Shown one piece after another: positions 47,585 through 54,507 of a stretch of 59,189 nucleotides of DNA. The translations under genes and the position numbers were made by a program. The stretch covers positions 1 through 59,189 of the forward strand of contig JAPLSM010000045.1 in NCBI GenBank assembly GCA_026398635.1. Reading direction: 5' to 3'. Position 1 is the first letter of the stretch. Each line of letters begins with the position of its first letter. The notes beneath the pieces were generated by a model. The model worked only from the letters and a program-made list of their open reading frames with translations. It ran no database searches and was not told the origin of the DNA. This DNA is from Spirochaetota bacterium (GTDB lineage: Bacteria > Spirochaetota > Spirochaetia > SZUA-6 > Fen-1364).

Positions 47585-48386
47585 GCGAGAGCTGCGGGAC
47601 GAGGTGCCCCGGATACGCCGAGCCCGGGGCTTCCGCCTGTACGACGTCACGGGCCGGCGGCTCCTCGACCTCTGGCAGGCCTGCGGCGAGGCCATCCTGG
47701 GCCACCGAACCGCCCACGCGGGGTCGGCCCTGAAGGCCGCGCTGGACCGCGGTCTCGCCGCGCCGCTGCCTACGGCGTGGGAGTCGCGCCTCATCTCCTC
47801 GCTCGCGGCCCGGTTCCCTTCCTACCGGTCGTTCCGGCTCTTTACCACCCGTGAGCGCGCCCTCGAGGCCGCATCGCGCGTGCTCGGCGCGCCCGTGACG
47901 GTCGACGACGTGGCGGACCCGGGGCTCGGGACGCGCGGCGCCGGCCAGGCAGGCTTGTGGCGGCCGTTCCTCGGGGAGGAGCCGGATTGGCCGGTGCTCC
48001 TGCCCGTGCTGCCGTTCACCCTCGGCGGTTCGCCCGCGGCCGCCTGCTTCCGGGTTGCTCTCCCGGACGATGCGGAACCGTCAGACAGCGTGCCGGGCGT
48101 CGCGGCGGTCGCGGCGCTGCGCGGCCTCGCCGGCCTCGCCCGGGCAAGGCCGGTCGACCCGTTCGGCCCGCGTGACCTCGAGGGAGCCCCGGGCTGGGAA
48201 CGCCGGGGACCCTACGTCCGGCCCGTGTTCGCCGCCGGGGCGTACCCGCAGGTGTTCCGCACCTTCCTCGCACGCGGCGTGCTCCTCTCGCCGTTTTACC
48301 CCGGACCGTCGATACTTCCAGGGGAAGCGTCGGAGGGTGAGCGGCGCCTCGTCGCCTCGCTGTTCCATTCCATTCCGGGAGGTTGA
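47577..48386 (+). CDS. Degenerate aminotransferase-like protein
   Basis: A 269-residue protein whose beginning looks like class III aminotransferases of the glutamate-semialdehyde group (GFRLYDVTGRRLLDLWQACG, LGHRTAHAGSALKAALDRGL). Family members have about 430 residues; here the central block with the PLP lysine and cofactor-binding Asp is missing. A C-terminal part resembling the small domain (FRTFLARGVLLSPFYPGP) remains. PLP catalysis is therefore unlikely. The frame is intact and coupled to folE2 by an 8-bp overlap, suggesting a retained, non-catalytic function, or a slow decay product. Conservation in relatives would decide. Confidence 0.6.
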   Translation: MAERELRDEVPRIRRARGFRLYDVTGRRLLDLWQACGEAILGHRTAHAGSALKAALDRGLAAPLPTAWESRLISSLAARFPSYRSFRLFTTRERALEAASRVLGAPVTVDDVADPGLGTRGAGQAGLWRPFLGEEPDWPVLLPVLPFTLGGSPAAACFRVALPDDAEPSDSVPGVAAVAALRGLAGLARARPVDPFGPRDLEGAPGWERRGPYVRPVFAAGAYPQVFRTFLARGVLLSPFYPGPSILPGEASEGERRLVASLFHSIPGG

Positions 48387-48390
48387 TCGC

Positions 48391-48690
48391 ATGGGCATCC
48401 AGGACTTCGTGGCCGAGTCGTTGCACCTGCTCTTCGGCGCGTTCGCGACGTTCTGCGCCATACTGTTGTGGTCGAGGACCCGGGACATGGCATGGACGTT
48501 CGTGATCGTGGGCACCATCATCTCGTACGCGGGCATCATGTATGGCACGCTCGCGACCTTCGGCATCATCGACGAGGCGGCCTTCGCCCTGCGGGGCGTG
48601 CCCGTGGTGCGGATCGCGCTCGCGGATCTCCCGCCGCTGTTCCTCGGGATCGGCTTCGTCATCGCCGTGTCCCGGCGGAGGGCCCCCTGA
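48391..48690 (+). CDS. Small membrane protein, three spans
   Basis: A 99-residue protein with hydrophobic segments near 12-27 (LLFGAFATFCAILLW), 33-55 (WTFVIVGTIISYAGIMYGTL) and 78-92 (ADLPPLFLGIGFVIAVS), and a basic C terminus. GGGAGG lies 8 nt before the ATG. It stands between the aminotransferase-like gene and the NagB/PIG-L fusion gene, with the latter starting 1 nt after its stop, so the genes form a transcription unit. I recognise it as a type of small conserved membrane protein but know no function. Confidence 0.65.
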   Translation: MGIQDFVAESLHLLFGAFATFCAILLWSRTRDMAWTFVIVGTIISYAGIMYGTLATFGIIDEAAFALRGVPVVRIALADLPPLFLGIGFVIAVSRRRAP

Positions 48691-48691
48691 C

Positions 48692-50197
48692 ATGGTCCCT
48701 ATCCGGATCGTGCCGGCGAGCGACGAGGAGCACGTCCACCGCAAACTCGTCACGCTGCTGCTCGCCGCGGTGGTGGAGAAGCCCGACCTGGTGGTGTCCG
48801 TGTTCGCCGGCACTCCGGCGTTCGGGCTCTACCGGCTGCTGACCGAGCGTGCGGCGGCCGAGGAGGTGGACTTCGGCCGGGTGCGATTCGTGGTGTTCGA
48901 CGAGCTGACGGGAACGGCGACGGACGCGCCTCCGCCATCGGCACGCCACCGCGCCGCCGAGGCGCCGTTTCGGACGGTGCTGCAGGAGCGACTGTTCGGG
49001 CCGCTCGGCGTGCCGGCCTCCCGGGTCGTGGCCTTCAATCCCGCAGCCGACCCCGCGGCCGAGACCGCTCGCATCCGGAGCTGGCTCGACCTCGCCGGCG
49101 TGGACATCGCGCTGCTCTCCGTGGACTCGCGCGGTCACGTCGGCTTTCACACGGCGGGCGCCGCGCTCGACTCGGCCGCCGGACTGGTGAACGTGGAGAA
49201 CCGCGCCCGATGGGGCGCGGACCGCGCGTTCAGCCTCGGCCTCGCGGACCTCGGACGGGCGTCGCACGTGCTGCTGTTCGCATGCGGCAAGAACCTCGCC
49301 GAGGTCGTGCAGCGGCTCACCGAGGGCAGCTTCGACCCCGACCAGCCGGTCTCGGTGCTCCAGCGCCACCCCCACGTGACGCTCGTGGCCGACCGGGGCG
49401 CGCTGTCGCAGGTGAACCAGGTCGAGCGGATCTCGGGATTCCACGCGGGCTTCTACATCCTCGACGCCGCAGCTCCTCCGACTGGCCGCATCGTTCTCGT
49501 GGTGTCGCCGCACCCCGACGACGCGGCCATCAGCGCGGGCGGGACAATGGCGCTGCTCGCGCCTTCCAACCGGGTCGTGACCGCCGTCATGACCACGGGC
49601 CACCGATCGTTCATCCCGAATACCCGGCGCGAGGAGCGGATTGCGATCCGTGAGCGCGAGGCAGCGCAGGAGGCCCGGGTGCTGGGTTCCGAGCCACGGT
49701 TCCTGCACCTGCCGTTCTACGACGCCGATTCCGAGGTGACGGACCGGGACGTGGACATCGTGGCTGCGCTGCTCGTGGAGATCCGCCCGGACTGGCTGTT
49801 CATCCCCCACCGGAAGGACGGCCATCCCGCCCACCAGGCGAGCCGCCGGACCGTGCTGCAGGCGGTGCGCCGCGCAGTGCCGGGCGGGGGCGTCGAGGTG
49901 TGGAGCTACGAGGGCCCCTGGGCGCTGTTCGGCCGGGGCGACTTCGACACGATCGTGCCGCTACCGCGCCCGGCCTTCGAGAAGAAGGCGGAGGCCATCC
50001 GCGCGCACGCGTCGCAGGTGAGCCGCACCCCCTTCGACGTGGCGGCCGAATCGCTCGCCCGCCTGCGGTCCGCGCTCGTGCCCGAGTCCGAGCTCGCGGG
50101 TTTCGGCGCCCGGCCGCCGCGCCTCGAGCCCTGGGTGGAGCTGTTCCGTCGTGAGGGGTCCCGTTCCGACGCGTCGCCGGCCGGCGACGGGGAATAA
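48692..50197 (+). CDS. NagB-like isomerase - PIG-L deacetylase fusion
   Basis: A 501-residue two-domain protein. Residues 1-255 fit the glucosamine-6-phosphate deaminase/6-phosphogluconolactonase fold: VVSVFAGTPAFGLYRLL near 34, VRFVVFDELTG near 66 and SRGHVGFHTAG near 149 (the NagB GHIGFN motif, altered to GFH). Residues 268-490 are a PIG-L/LmbE zinc deacetylase with VVSPHPDDAAISAGG near 270 and IPHRKDGHPAHQAS near 371. Acting in series, the two domains could deacetylate and then deaminate or isomerise an amino sugar. The departures from the NagB active-site pattern leave the first activity open. Confidence 0.85.
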   Translation: MVPIRIVPASDEEHVHRKLVTLLLAAVVEKPDLVVSVFAGTPAFGLYRLLTERAAAEEVDFGRVRFVVFDELTGTATDAPPPSARHRAAEAPFRTVLQERLFGPLGVPASRVVAFNPAADPAAETARIRSWLDLAGVDIALLSVDSRGHVGFHTAGAALDSAAGLVNVENRARWGADRAFSLGLADLGRASHVLLFACGKNLAEVVQRLTEGSFDPDQPVSVLQRHPHVTLVADRGALSQVNQVERISGFHAGFYILDAAAPPTGRIVLVVSPHPDDAAISAGGTMALLAPSNRVVTAVMTTGHRSFIPNTRREERIAIREREAAQEARVLGSEPRFLHLPFYDADSEVTDRDVDIVAALLVEIRPDWLFIPHRKDGHPAHQASRRTVLQAVRRAVPGGGVEVWSYEGPWALFGRGDFDTIVPLPRPAFEKKAEAIRAHASQVSRTPFDVAAESLARLRSALVPESELAGFGARPPRLEPWVELFRREGSRSDASPAGDGE

Positions 50198-50219
50198 AAA
50201 ACCCGGCCGGGGGCCGGGT
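50196..50219 (-). terminator. Rho-independent terminator of the ferredoxin gene
   Basis: On the minus strand ACCCGGC and GCCGGGT form a stem followed by TTTTTT (50201-50196). It overlaps the TAA of the convergent fusion gene and lies 35 bp past the ferredoxin stop. Confidence 0.85.
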
Positions 50220-50254
50220 CGCGGGTGCGGTGCGCGGGGCGCCGCCGGACGCTC

Positions 50255-50440
50255 CTACGAGAAGAGGATCGCCTCCGCAGGGCAGTCGCTCGCCGCGTCC
50301 TTCACCGCGCCCTCGATGTTCGCGGGCACGTCCGCCGCGATGACCTCCGCCACGTCCTTGCCCATCTTGAAAACCTGCGGCACGCTGTCGGTGCACAAGC
50401 CGCATGCCGTGCAGAGGTCAGCATCTATCTTGACCTTCAT
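50255..50440 (-). CDS. Ferredoxin, single [4Fe-4S] cluster
   Basis: A 61-residue electron carrier. The cluster ligands are three Cys in DLCTACGLCTDS (C-x2-C-x2-C near 9-15) and a fourth in SDCPAEAI near 53. The length and spacing match the monocluster ferredoxins of Bacillus, Thermotoga and Desulfovibrio. GGGAGGAA stands 5 nt before the ATG. It has its own terminator and is transcribed alone, divergently from the small membrane gene at 50625. A redox partner is not evident nearby, although the radical SAM enzymes in the window would need a reductant. Confidence 0.93.
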   Translation of the reverse strand: MKVKIDADLCTACGLCTDSVPQVFKMGKDVAEVIAADVPANIEGAVKDAASDCPAEAILFS

Positions 50441-50535
50441 GAAAGTTCCTCCCCCCGTGGTGTTCGGCGGCCGGCTGAAGGCAAAACGCCGCCGCCACGC
50501 ACCATACCCCGGATCGCCCGCCGAGCGCAAGATCC

Positions 50536-50561
50536 GCGGTGTGTGTCTGCGGTGTGTGTCC
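50536..50561 (+). repeat. Tandem 13-bp direct repeat abutting a promoter
   Basis: GCGGTGTGTGTCT (50536-50548) and GCGGTGTGTGTCC (50549-50561) differ at one base. The second copy ends at the -35 hexamer of the next promoter. The spacing of 13 bp and the position suggest an activator site. Confidence 0.6.
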
Positions 50562-50590
50562 TTGACAGCCTCCCTTTTTCCTCCTATCTT
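50562..50590 (+). promoter_or_regulatory. Promoter of the small membrane protein gene
   Basis: TTGACA (50562-50567), 17-nt spacer and TATCTT (50585-50590, 4 of 6). It immediately follows the tandem 13-bp repeats. Confidence 0.7.
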
Positions 50591-50624
50591 TCGACGGAAA
50601 CCACAGACGGATCGGAGGCCAACC

Positions 50625-50876
50625 ATGATCGCGTTGACAATAGGCGTCCTGCTCGTCCTTTTCGCCGTGTACGCCGTGCTGCCAGTGTCCTGGGGTCTGC
50701 AGTGGTGGCCCGACGTGGTCCAGTTCCTCAAGGGCGGGGCGCCCATCCTCGCGCTCTTCATCGGCCTGATCGCGTTCTTTGTCGGGGTGGCCGACATGAA
50801 GGACAAGGCCGAGGCGAAAAAGGAAGAGGAAGAGGAGAAGAAGGAGAGCACGAAAGGGGAGAAGCCGGGCACTTGA
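50625..50876 (+). CDS. Small membrane protein with charged tail
   Basis: An 83-residue protein with two transmembrane segments, near 1-22 (IALTIGVLLVLFAVYAVLPV) and near 38-57 (GAPILALFIGLIAFFVGVAD). A highly charged tail follows (DKAEAKKEEEEEKKESTKGE). GGAGG lies 8 nt before the ATG. The clear promoter, flanking direct repeats and good ribosome site support a real, regulated gene. No family is recognised. The rplM promoter overlaps its end. Confidence 0.75.
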   Translation: MIALTIGVLLVLFAVYAVLPVSWGLQWWPDVVQFLKGGAPILALFIGLIAFFVGVADMKDKAEAKKEEEEEKKESTKGEKPGT

Positions 50877-50902
50877 CACGCGGGCTGACCGCGTGCCATC
50901 TT
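50873..50902 (+). promoter_or_regulatory. Candidate promoter of rplM-rpsI
   Basis: TTGACA (50873-50878) overlaps the preceding stop codon; with an 18-nt spacer the -10 is CATCTT (50897-50902). A TATACA at 50914-50919 lacks a matching -35. Confidence 0.4.
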
Positions 50903-50932
50903 CTTCCTTCCGTTATACAGAGTGAGAGGGCA

Positions 50933-51364
50933 ATGAAGACACTGTTCGTGAAACCCGTCGACGTTGAGCGGAAGTGGTACCTCGTCGACGCAGAAGGCAA
51001 GGTGCTCGGCAGGCTCGCTTCACGGGTGGTCGCGCTCCTGCGCGGCAAGAACAAGCCTGTGTTCGCGCCGCACTGGGACCTCGGCGACTCGGTCATCATC
51101 GTGAACGCGGGCAAGATACGCCTGACGGGCCGCAAGCCGGCGCAGAAGATGTACTACCGGCACTCGGGCTACCCCGGCGGCTTCCGGGTGGAGCCGTTCG
51201 AGAAGCTGATCGTACGCCGGCCCACGGCTCCCCTGGAGCGGGCCATCCGCGGCATGCTGCCCAAGGGACCGCTGGGGCGCCAGATGTTCCAGCACCTCAA
51301 GGTCTACCCCGGCGCGAACCACCCCCACGCCGCCCAGCAGCCCATCAAGATCGATCTGTCGTGA
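50933..51364 (+). CDS. rplM: 50S ribosomal protein L13
   Basis: A 143-residue large-subunit protein that binds 23S rRNA early in assembly. The fold is covered by KWYLVDAEGKVLGRLASRVV near 14, HWDLGDSVIIVNAGKIRLTG near 47, KMYYRHSGYPGG near 72 and the signature RAIRGMLPKGPLGRQMFQHL near 104. GAGAGGG precedes the ATG by 3 nt. It is followed after 11 nt by rpsI, the usual L13-S9 operon. Pyrimidine-rich leader between the promoter and start may hold control elements that I cannot define. Confidence 0.97.
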   Translation: MKTLFVKPVDVERKWYLVDAEGKVLGRLASRVVALLRGKNKPVFAPHWDLGDSVIIVNAGKIRLTGRKPAQKMYYRHSGYPGGFRVEPFEKLIVRRPTAPLERAIRGMLPKGPLGRQMFQHLKVYPGANHPHAAQQPIKIDLS

Positions 51365-51375
51365 GAGGTCAACCC

Positions 51376-51768
51376 GTGGTCAAGAATCTTTCCGTCGCGA
51401 CGGGCAAGCGCAAGACGTCGGTGGCCAGGGTCTTCCTGCGGGACGGCTCGGGCGCCATCACCGTGAACGGCAAGCCCATGGAGCAGTACTTCGCCGGGCT
51501 CGAGACGGCGTCGTCGGTGCGCGCCCCCCTGGACGTCACCAACAACACCGGCAAGTTCGACGTGCTCATCAGCGTCCGGGGGGGCGGCCCCTCGGGGCAG
51601 ATCGAGGCGTGCCGGCACGGCATCGCACGGGCCCTCACCGCGCACGACGAGACGAACAGGCCCGCCCTGCGCGCCAACGGCTACCTGACCCGCGACTCGC
51701 GCATGGTCGAGCGCAAGAAGTACGGACAGGCAGGTGCCCGGCGGCGGTTCCAGTTCTCCACGCGCTGA
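51376..51768 (+). CDS. rpsI: 30S ribosomal protein S9
   Basis: A 130-residue small-subunit protein. It starts at GTG 51376 (VVKNLSVATGKRKTSVARVF), with AGAGGT 6 nt upstream. The family signature GGGPSGQIEACRHGIARAL lies near 66-84, and the basic C-terminal tail YGQAGARRRFQFSTR reaches the decoding site and contacts tRNA in the P site. The recX frame begins inside its last codons. Confidence 0.97.
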   Translation: MVKNLSVATGKRKTSVARVFLRDGSGAITVNGKPMEQYFAGLETASSVRAPLDVTNNTGKFDVLISVRGGGPSGQIEACRHGIARALTAHDETNRPALRANGYLTRDSRMVERKKYGQAGARRRFQFSTR

Positions 51769-52438
51769 GCCCAGCGGCCCGAACCGCGAGCCCGGGGACG
51801 AGCGCCGCGCCGTAGCCGGCGATCCCCCTCGGACTATTCTCTCCATCGAACTTCGTGGAGCCGGAGGCGAGACTGCGACCGTGCGTCTCTCCGACGGCTC
51901 TTCTTTTATCGCCCCGGCAGAGATCGTGTCCGGCGAAGGTCTCTCCACCGGTGCGGCGATCGACGACGACCGTCTCCAATCGCTTCAGTCCCGGTCCGAG
52001 TTCGTGCTCGCCCGCTCCCGGGCGCTCTCTCTTCTCTCGCGCTCGGCGCACACCCGGAGCGGGCTCGCGCGCAAGCTCGAGGCCCGAGGGTTCAGTCCCG
52101 GGGCGGTGAAGGCGGCCATCGACCGGATGGCGGAGCTCGGGTACCTCGACGACCGTGCGTTCGCCCTCGACTGGGCCCGCGCGCGGATCGCCGGCCGAGC
52201 CGAGGGGTGGAAAGCCGTCTACCGTGGGCTCCTCGGGAGGGGGGTCCCGCGGTCGATCGCCGGGGAAACCGCGACCGAGGTCTGCTCCGACGAGGCTGAG
52301 CTGGAGATGGCCCGCCGGCTGGCCGGGAACCTGCCGCCCCGCACGGCTGCAAGCCGGCTCGCAGCCCGAGGATTTCGGGCCCGGACCATCGCCCATGTGC
52401 TCAGGGAGATCGATGGCCGCCGATCGGCGCCGCCTTGA
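51734..52438 (+). CDS. recX: Recombination regulator RecX
   Basis: A 234-residue protein that modulates RecA filaments. The C-terminal 150 residues consist of RecX three-helix repeats: ALSLLSRSAHTRSGLARKLE, FSPGAVKAAIDRMAELGYLDD, RAFALDWARARIAG and LAARGFRARTIAHVLRE. The N-terminal part (ILSIELRGAGGETATVRLSD) is a short beta domain seen in some longer RecX. The start is uncertain: GTG 51734 overlaps rpsI by 35 bp and has only weak ribosome-site sequence; a GTG near 51881 would remove the beta domain. Its 3' end overlaps the convergent DUF434 gene by 38 bp. recA is not in the window. Confidence 0.82.
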   Translation: MPGGGSSSPRAEPSGPNREPGDERRAVAGDPPRTILSIELRGAGGETATVRLSDGSSFIAPAEIVSGEGLSTGAAIDDDRLQSLQSRSEFVLARSRALSLLSRSAHTRSGLARKLEARGFSPGAVKAAIDRMAELGYLDDRAFALDWARARIAGRAEGWKAVYRGLLGRGVPRSIAGETATEVCSDEAELEMARRLAGNLPPRTAASRLAARGFRARTIAHVLREIDGRRSAPP

Positions 52439-53084
52439 AGCCGTAGCGCCATTCCAGTGCATGGCGGGGGAGGTCGAGTACCTTCGCCGCACTGTCCAGC
52501 ACCACCGAATCCGAAGAGGCGACGATCCCCTGGTAGCGCTTCAAGGGCCAGTCTGCGCTGGCCGCGAGCGCCACGGCGCACGCTGCGCCCGGCACCGCCT
52601 GCCCGATGCGGCTGCGCAGCTCGGCCGCCAGCTCGCCCGAGAAGGCGACGGGTGAATCGAGGAATACGTCGATCCGGCTAGGCCCGATGCGCTCGAGCGC
52701 CGAGACAATGGCGTCAGTCGCCGGCCCGGTCACCGGGGACCGACGCCAGCTGCCGTGCACGGCTGCGGCGTCGCGGGTCACCCCGTCGTCTGCCAGGAAG
52801 AGCACCCCGCCCTTGAGGTATGTCTCGGCCGTGATCAGCACGTTGTACCAGTCGATGCCGAGGCTGGAGCCGCGCGCCCCGTCAGGAAGGACCATTTTCC
52901 GGCGCCGGGTTTCCGCTGTCTCGTCGTCGACGATACCCCTGAACAGGCAGTTCCGCTCGATCCGCGAGAGGCGATGCCTGTCCCCCACCAGTTTGAGCGC
53001 TGCTTTATCAGGATACCCCTTGGAAAGCAGGTATCGGTATTCATCGCACGCTTCTAGCGTTATTGGTCTTGAAGTTATGGACAT
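52401..53084 (-). CDS. DUF434 domain protein
   Basis: A 227-residue soluble protein. The N-terminal 60 residues (EYRYLLSKGYPDKAALKLVG, DRHRLSRIERNCLFRG) match the DUF434 opening known from archaea and scattered bacteria. The C-terminal part (GIDWYNVLITAETYLKGGVL, DVFLDSPVAFSGELA, AASADWPLKRYQGIVASSDS) fits the associated DUF5616-like nuclease-type fold with conserved Asp residues. Function unknown. TATTAT ends 7 nt before the ATG and no Shine-Dalgarno is present, suggesting a leaderless mRNA. Divergent from the HTH-receiver gene; the two -10 boxes overlap. Confidence 0.78.
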   Translation of the reverse strand: MSITSRPITLEACDEYRYLLSKGYPDKAALKLVGDRHRLSRIERNCLFRGIVDDETAETRRRKMVLPDGARGSSLGIDWYNVLITAETYLKGGVLFLADDGVTRDAAAVHGSWRRSPVTGPATDAIVSALERIGPSRIDVFLDSPVAFSGELAAELRSRIGQAVPGAACAVALAASADWPLKRYQGIVASSDSVVLDSAAKVLDLPRHALEWRYGFKAAPIGGHRSP

Positions 53085-53097
53085 ATTGGATATAATA
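53069..53097. promoter_or_regulatory. Overlapping divergent promoters
   Basis: Plus strand: TTGAAG (53069-53074), 16-nt spacer, perfect TATAAT (53091-53096), giving a leader of about 50 nt for the HTH-receiver gene. Minus strand: TATTAT (53097-53092) ends 7 nt before the DUF434 ATG. The two -10 boxes occupy the same bases, so the promoters must compete. Confidence 0.65.
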
Positions 53098-53155
53098 CAG
53101 GTAAGAGAAAGCTATTGATCATGACGCGGGTATCCGGAGCCACAGGATAATCAAG

Positions 53156-53776
53156 ATGGCAAGGAATGAGAAGCAGGTGCGGATTTATTCGGCGCTCGAA
53201 GCTGCGCGCATCTGCGGCGTGGTCAACCAGACCGCGATCAACTGGATCAAGAATGGCCATCTCAAGGCATTCCAGACACCCGGCGGGCAGTACCGGGTGT
53301 ACGAGGAGGACCTGGTCTCATTCCTCACCTCGCGGGGCATGCGCGTGCCTGCGGACCTCACAACCGGCGAGGAGTTGCAGCCCGACCGGGACCTGGTCCT
53401 CATCGTCGACGACGACCCGCAGATCAACACGCTGCTGATGCGGTTCCTCCTGAAAAAGAACCCGACCCGGCGGATCCTGCAGGCCTTCGACGGCTTCGAG
53501 GCGGGGCGCCTCATCTCCGATCGACGGCCCGAGGCTGTCATCCTCGACATCGGGCTGCCCGGTCTCGACGGGCACAAGCTGTGCCGGCGGATCAAGCAGG
53601 ATATCGGGCTCGCGCGGCCGGTGATCGTGGCGATCAGCGGGCTGGACCAGGGCGTGGACGGCGCTGTCATCATTGAAGAGGGTGCCGATGCCTTCTTCGC
53701 CAAGCCGCTGGATCTCGAGCAGCTCGAGGCGCGCCTGCGCGAGCTCGTCTCGGTCCGCCGCGGCGGGGGAGGGTGA
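53156..53776 (+). CDS. HTH (MerR/excisionase) - receiver domain fusion regulator
   Basis: A 206-residue protein with the DNA-binding part first. Residues 8-62 are an excisionase/MerR-type winged helix (ALEAARICGVVNQTAINWIK, GHLKAFQTPGGQYRV). A receiver domain follows from about 78 with VLIVDDDP, the phospho-acceptor D131 in VILDIGLPGLDG and FFAKPLDL. The order is the reverse of ordinary response regulators. No transmitter kinase is adjacent; the next gene is a second receiver, so phosphate may be shared through a distant kinase. It is the first of three coupled genes and has its own TATAAT promoter. Confidence 0.88.
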   Translation: MARNEKQVRIYSALEAARICGVVNQTAINWIKNGHLKAFQTPGGQYRVYEEDLVSFLTSRGMRVPADLTTGEELQPDRDLVLIVDDDPQINTLLMRFLLKKNPTRRILQAFDGFEAGRLISDRRPEAVILDIGLPGLDGHKLCRRIKQDIGLARPVIVAISGLDQGVDGAVIIEEGADAFFAKPLDLEQLEARLRELVSVRRGGGG

Positions 53777-54135
53777 ATCGTGTGAGCGAACGACCCGTGA
53801 TACTGGTGGTGGAGGACGAGGACTCGATCCGCCTGACCCTGCGCGACTACCTCCGGCGGAAAGGCTACGAGGTGGTCGTCGCTTCCGACGGCGTCGGCGC
53901 CATCAAGCAGATCCTCGACCATGCCGTCGACCTCATCGTCACCGATTACCGCATGGAGGTGTTCGGCGGCGACTACTGGATCCGGTTCCTCAAGGATTTC
54001 TGCGGCAACCGCCGGGTGATCATCACGAGCGGTTTCCTGCAGCCTGAGTTCCCCATCCCGTTCCCCGTCGTGTACAAGCCGTTCGAGTACGGCGACCTCG
54101 AGGCGCTGATCCGCAAGACGCTGCAGGGGCCCTGA
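53773..54135 (+). CDS. Stand-alone receiver domain response regulator
   Basis: A 120-residue single-domain receiver starting at GTG 53773, overlapping the previous stop (GTGA). The acidic pocket is VVEDEDS near 12-18, the phospho-acceptor is D58 in LIVTDYRM, the switch Ser is in IITSGF, and the Lys is in VVYKPFEYG. There is no output domain. Such proteins act as phosphate relays or bind a partner. The HTH-receiver protein next door is the obvious companion. Confidence 0.88.
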   Translation: MNRVSERPVILVVEDEDSIRLTLRDYLRRKGYEVVVASDGVGAIKQILDHAVDLIVTDYRMEVFGGDYWIRFLKDFCGNRRVIITSGFLQPEFPIPFPVVYKPFEYGDLEALIRKTLQGP

Positions 54136-54136
54136 G

Positions 54137-54424
54137 GTGCCCGACGCCGGGCCGCGCGCGTTCCGGGCCCGGGTGACCGGGAGGGTGCAGGGCGTAGGCT
54201 TCCGCTGGTCGGCCGTCCGCGAGGCCAGGAGGCTCGGACTGCGGGGCTGGGTGCGGAATGCCGACGACGGCAGCGTGGAGGTCGAGGCCGAGGGCGCGCC
54301 CCCCGCGCTCGAGGACTTCCTCGCGTGGCTGCGCAGGGGACCTGCGGGCGCGTTCGTGAGCGACGTGGAGGTCCACCCCGTGTCGACGGGGGGGGCACGC
54401 GGGGATTTCGACGTCGAATTCTAG
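54137..54424 (+). CDS. acyP: Acylphosphatase
   Basis: A 95-residue enzyme that hydrolyses acyl phosphates such as acetyl phosphate or 1,3-bisphosphoglycerate. The catalytic Arg is R23 in GRVQGVGFRWSA and the water-binding Asn is N41 in GWVRNADDGSVEV. The GTG at 54137 begins 1 nt after the receiver gene stop. Linkage to two receiver proteins is notable because acetyl phosphate can phosphorylate receivers, and this enzyme could lower that input (inference). Copy 3 of repeat family 1 begins 20 bp after its stop. Confidence 0.92.
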   Translation: MPDAGPRAFRARVTGRVQGVGFRWSAVREARRLGLRGWVRNADDGSVEVEAEGAPPALEDFLAWLRRGPAGAFVSDVEVHPVSTGGARGDFDVEF

Positions 54425-54443
54425 GACGCGCCGCGATCGCCAT

Positions 54444-54493
54444 CCCTAGGGCGGCAGCCCTAGCACGCCTCTGGCGTGCGGGGGCGAGAGCCC
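54444..54493 (+). repeat. 50-bp three-hairpin repeat family 1, copy 3
   Basis: All three hairpins are perfect here: CTAGGGC/GCCCTAG with loop GGCA, GCACGCC/GGCGTGC with loop TCT, and GGGC/GCCC with loop GAGA. It lies between the convergent acylphosphatase and phosphatase genes. Confidence 0.85.
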
Positions 54494-54507
54494 GTGGCCT
54501 GACCGAC

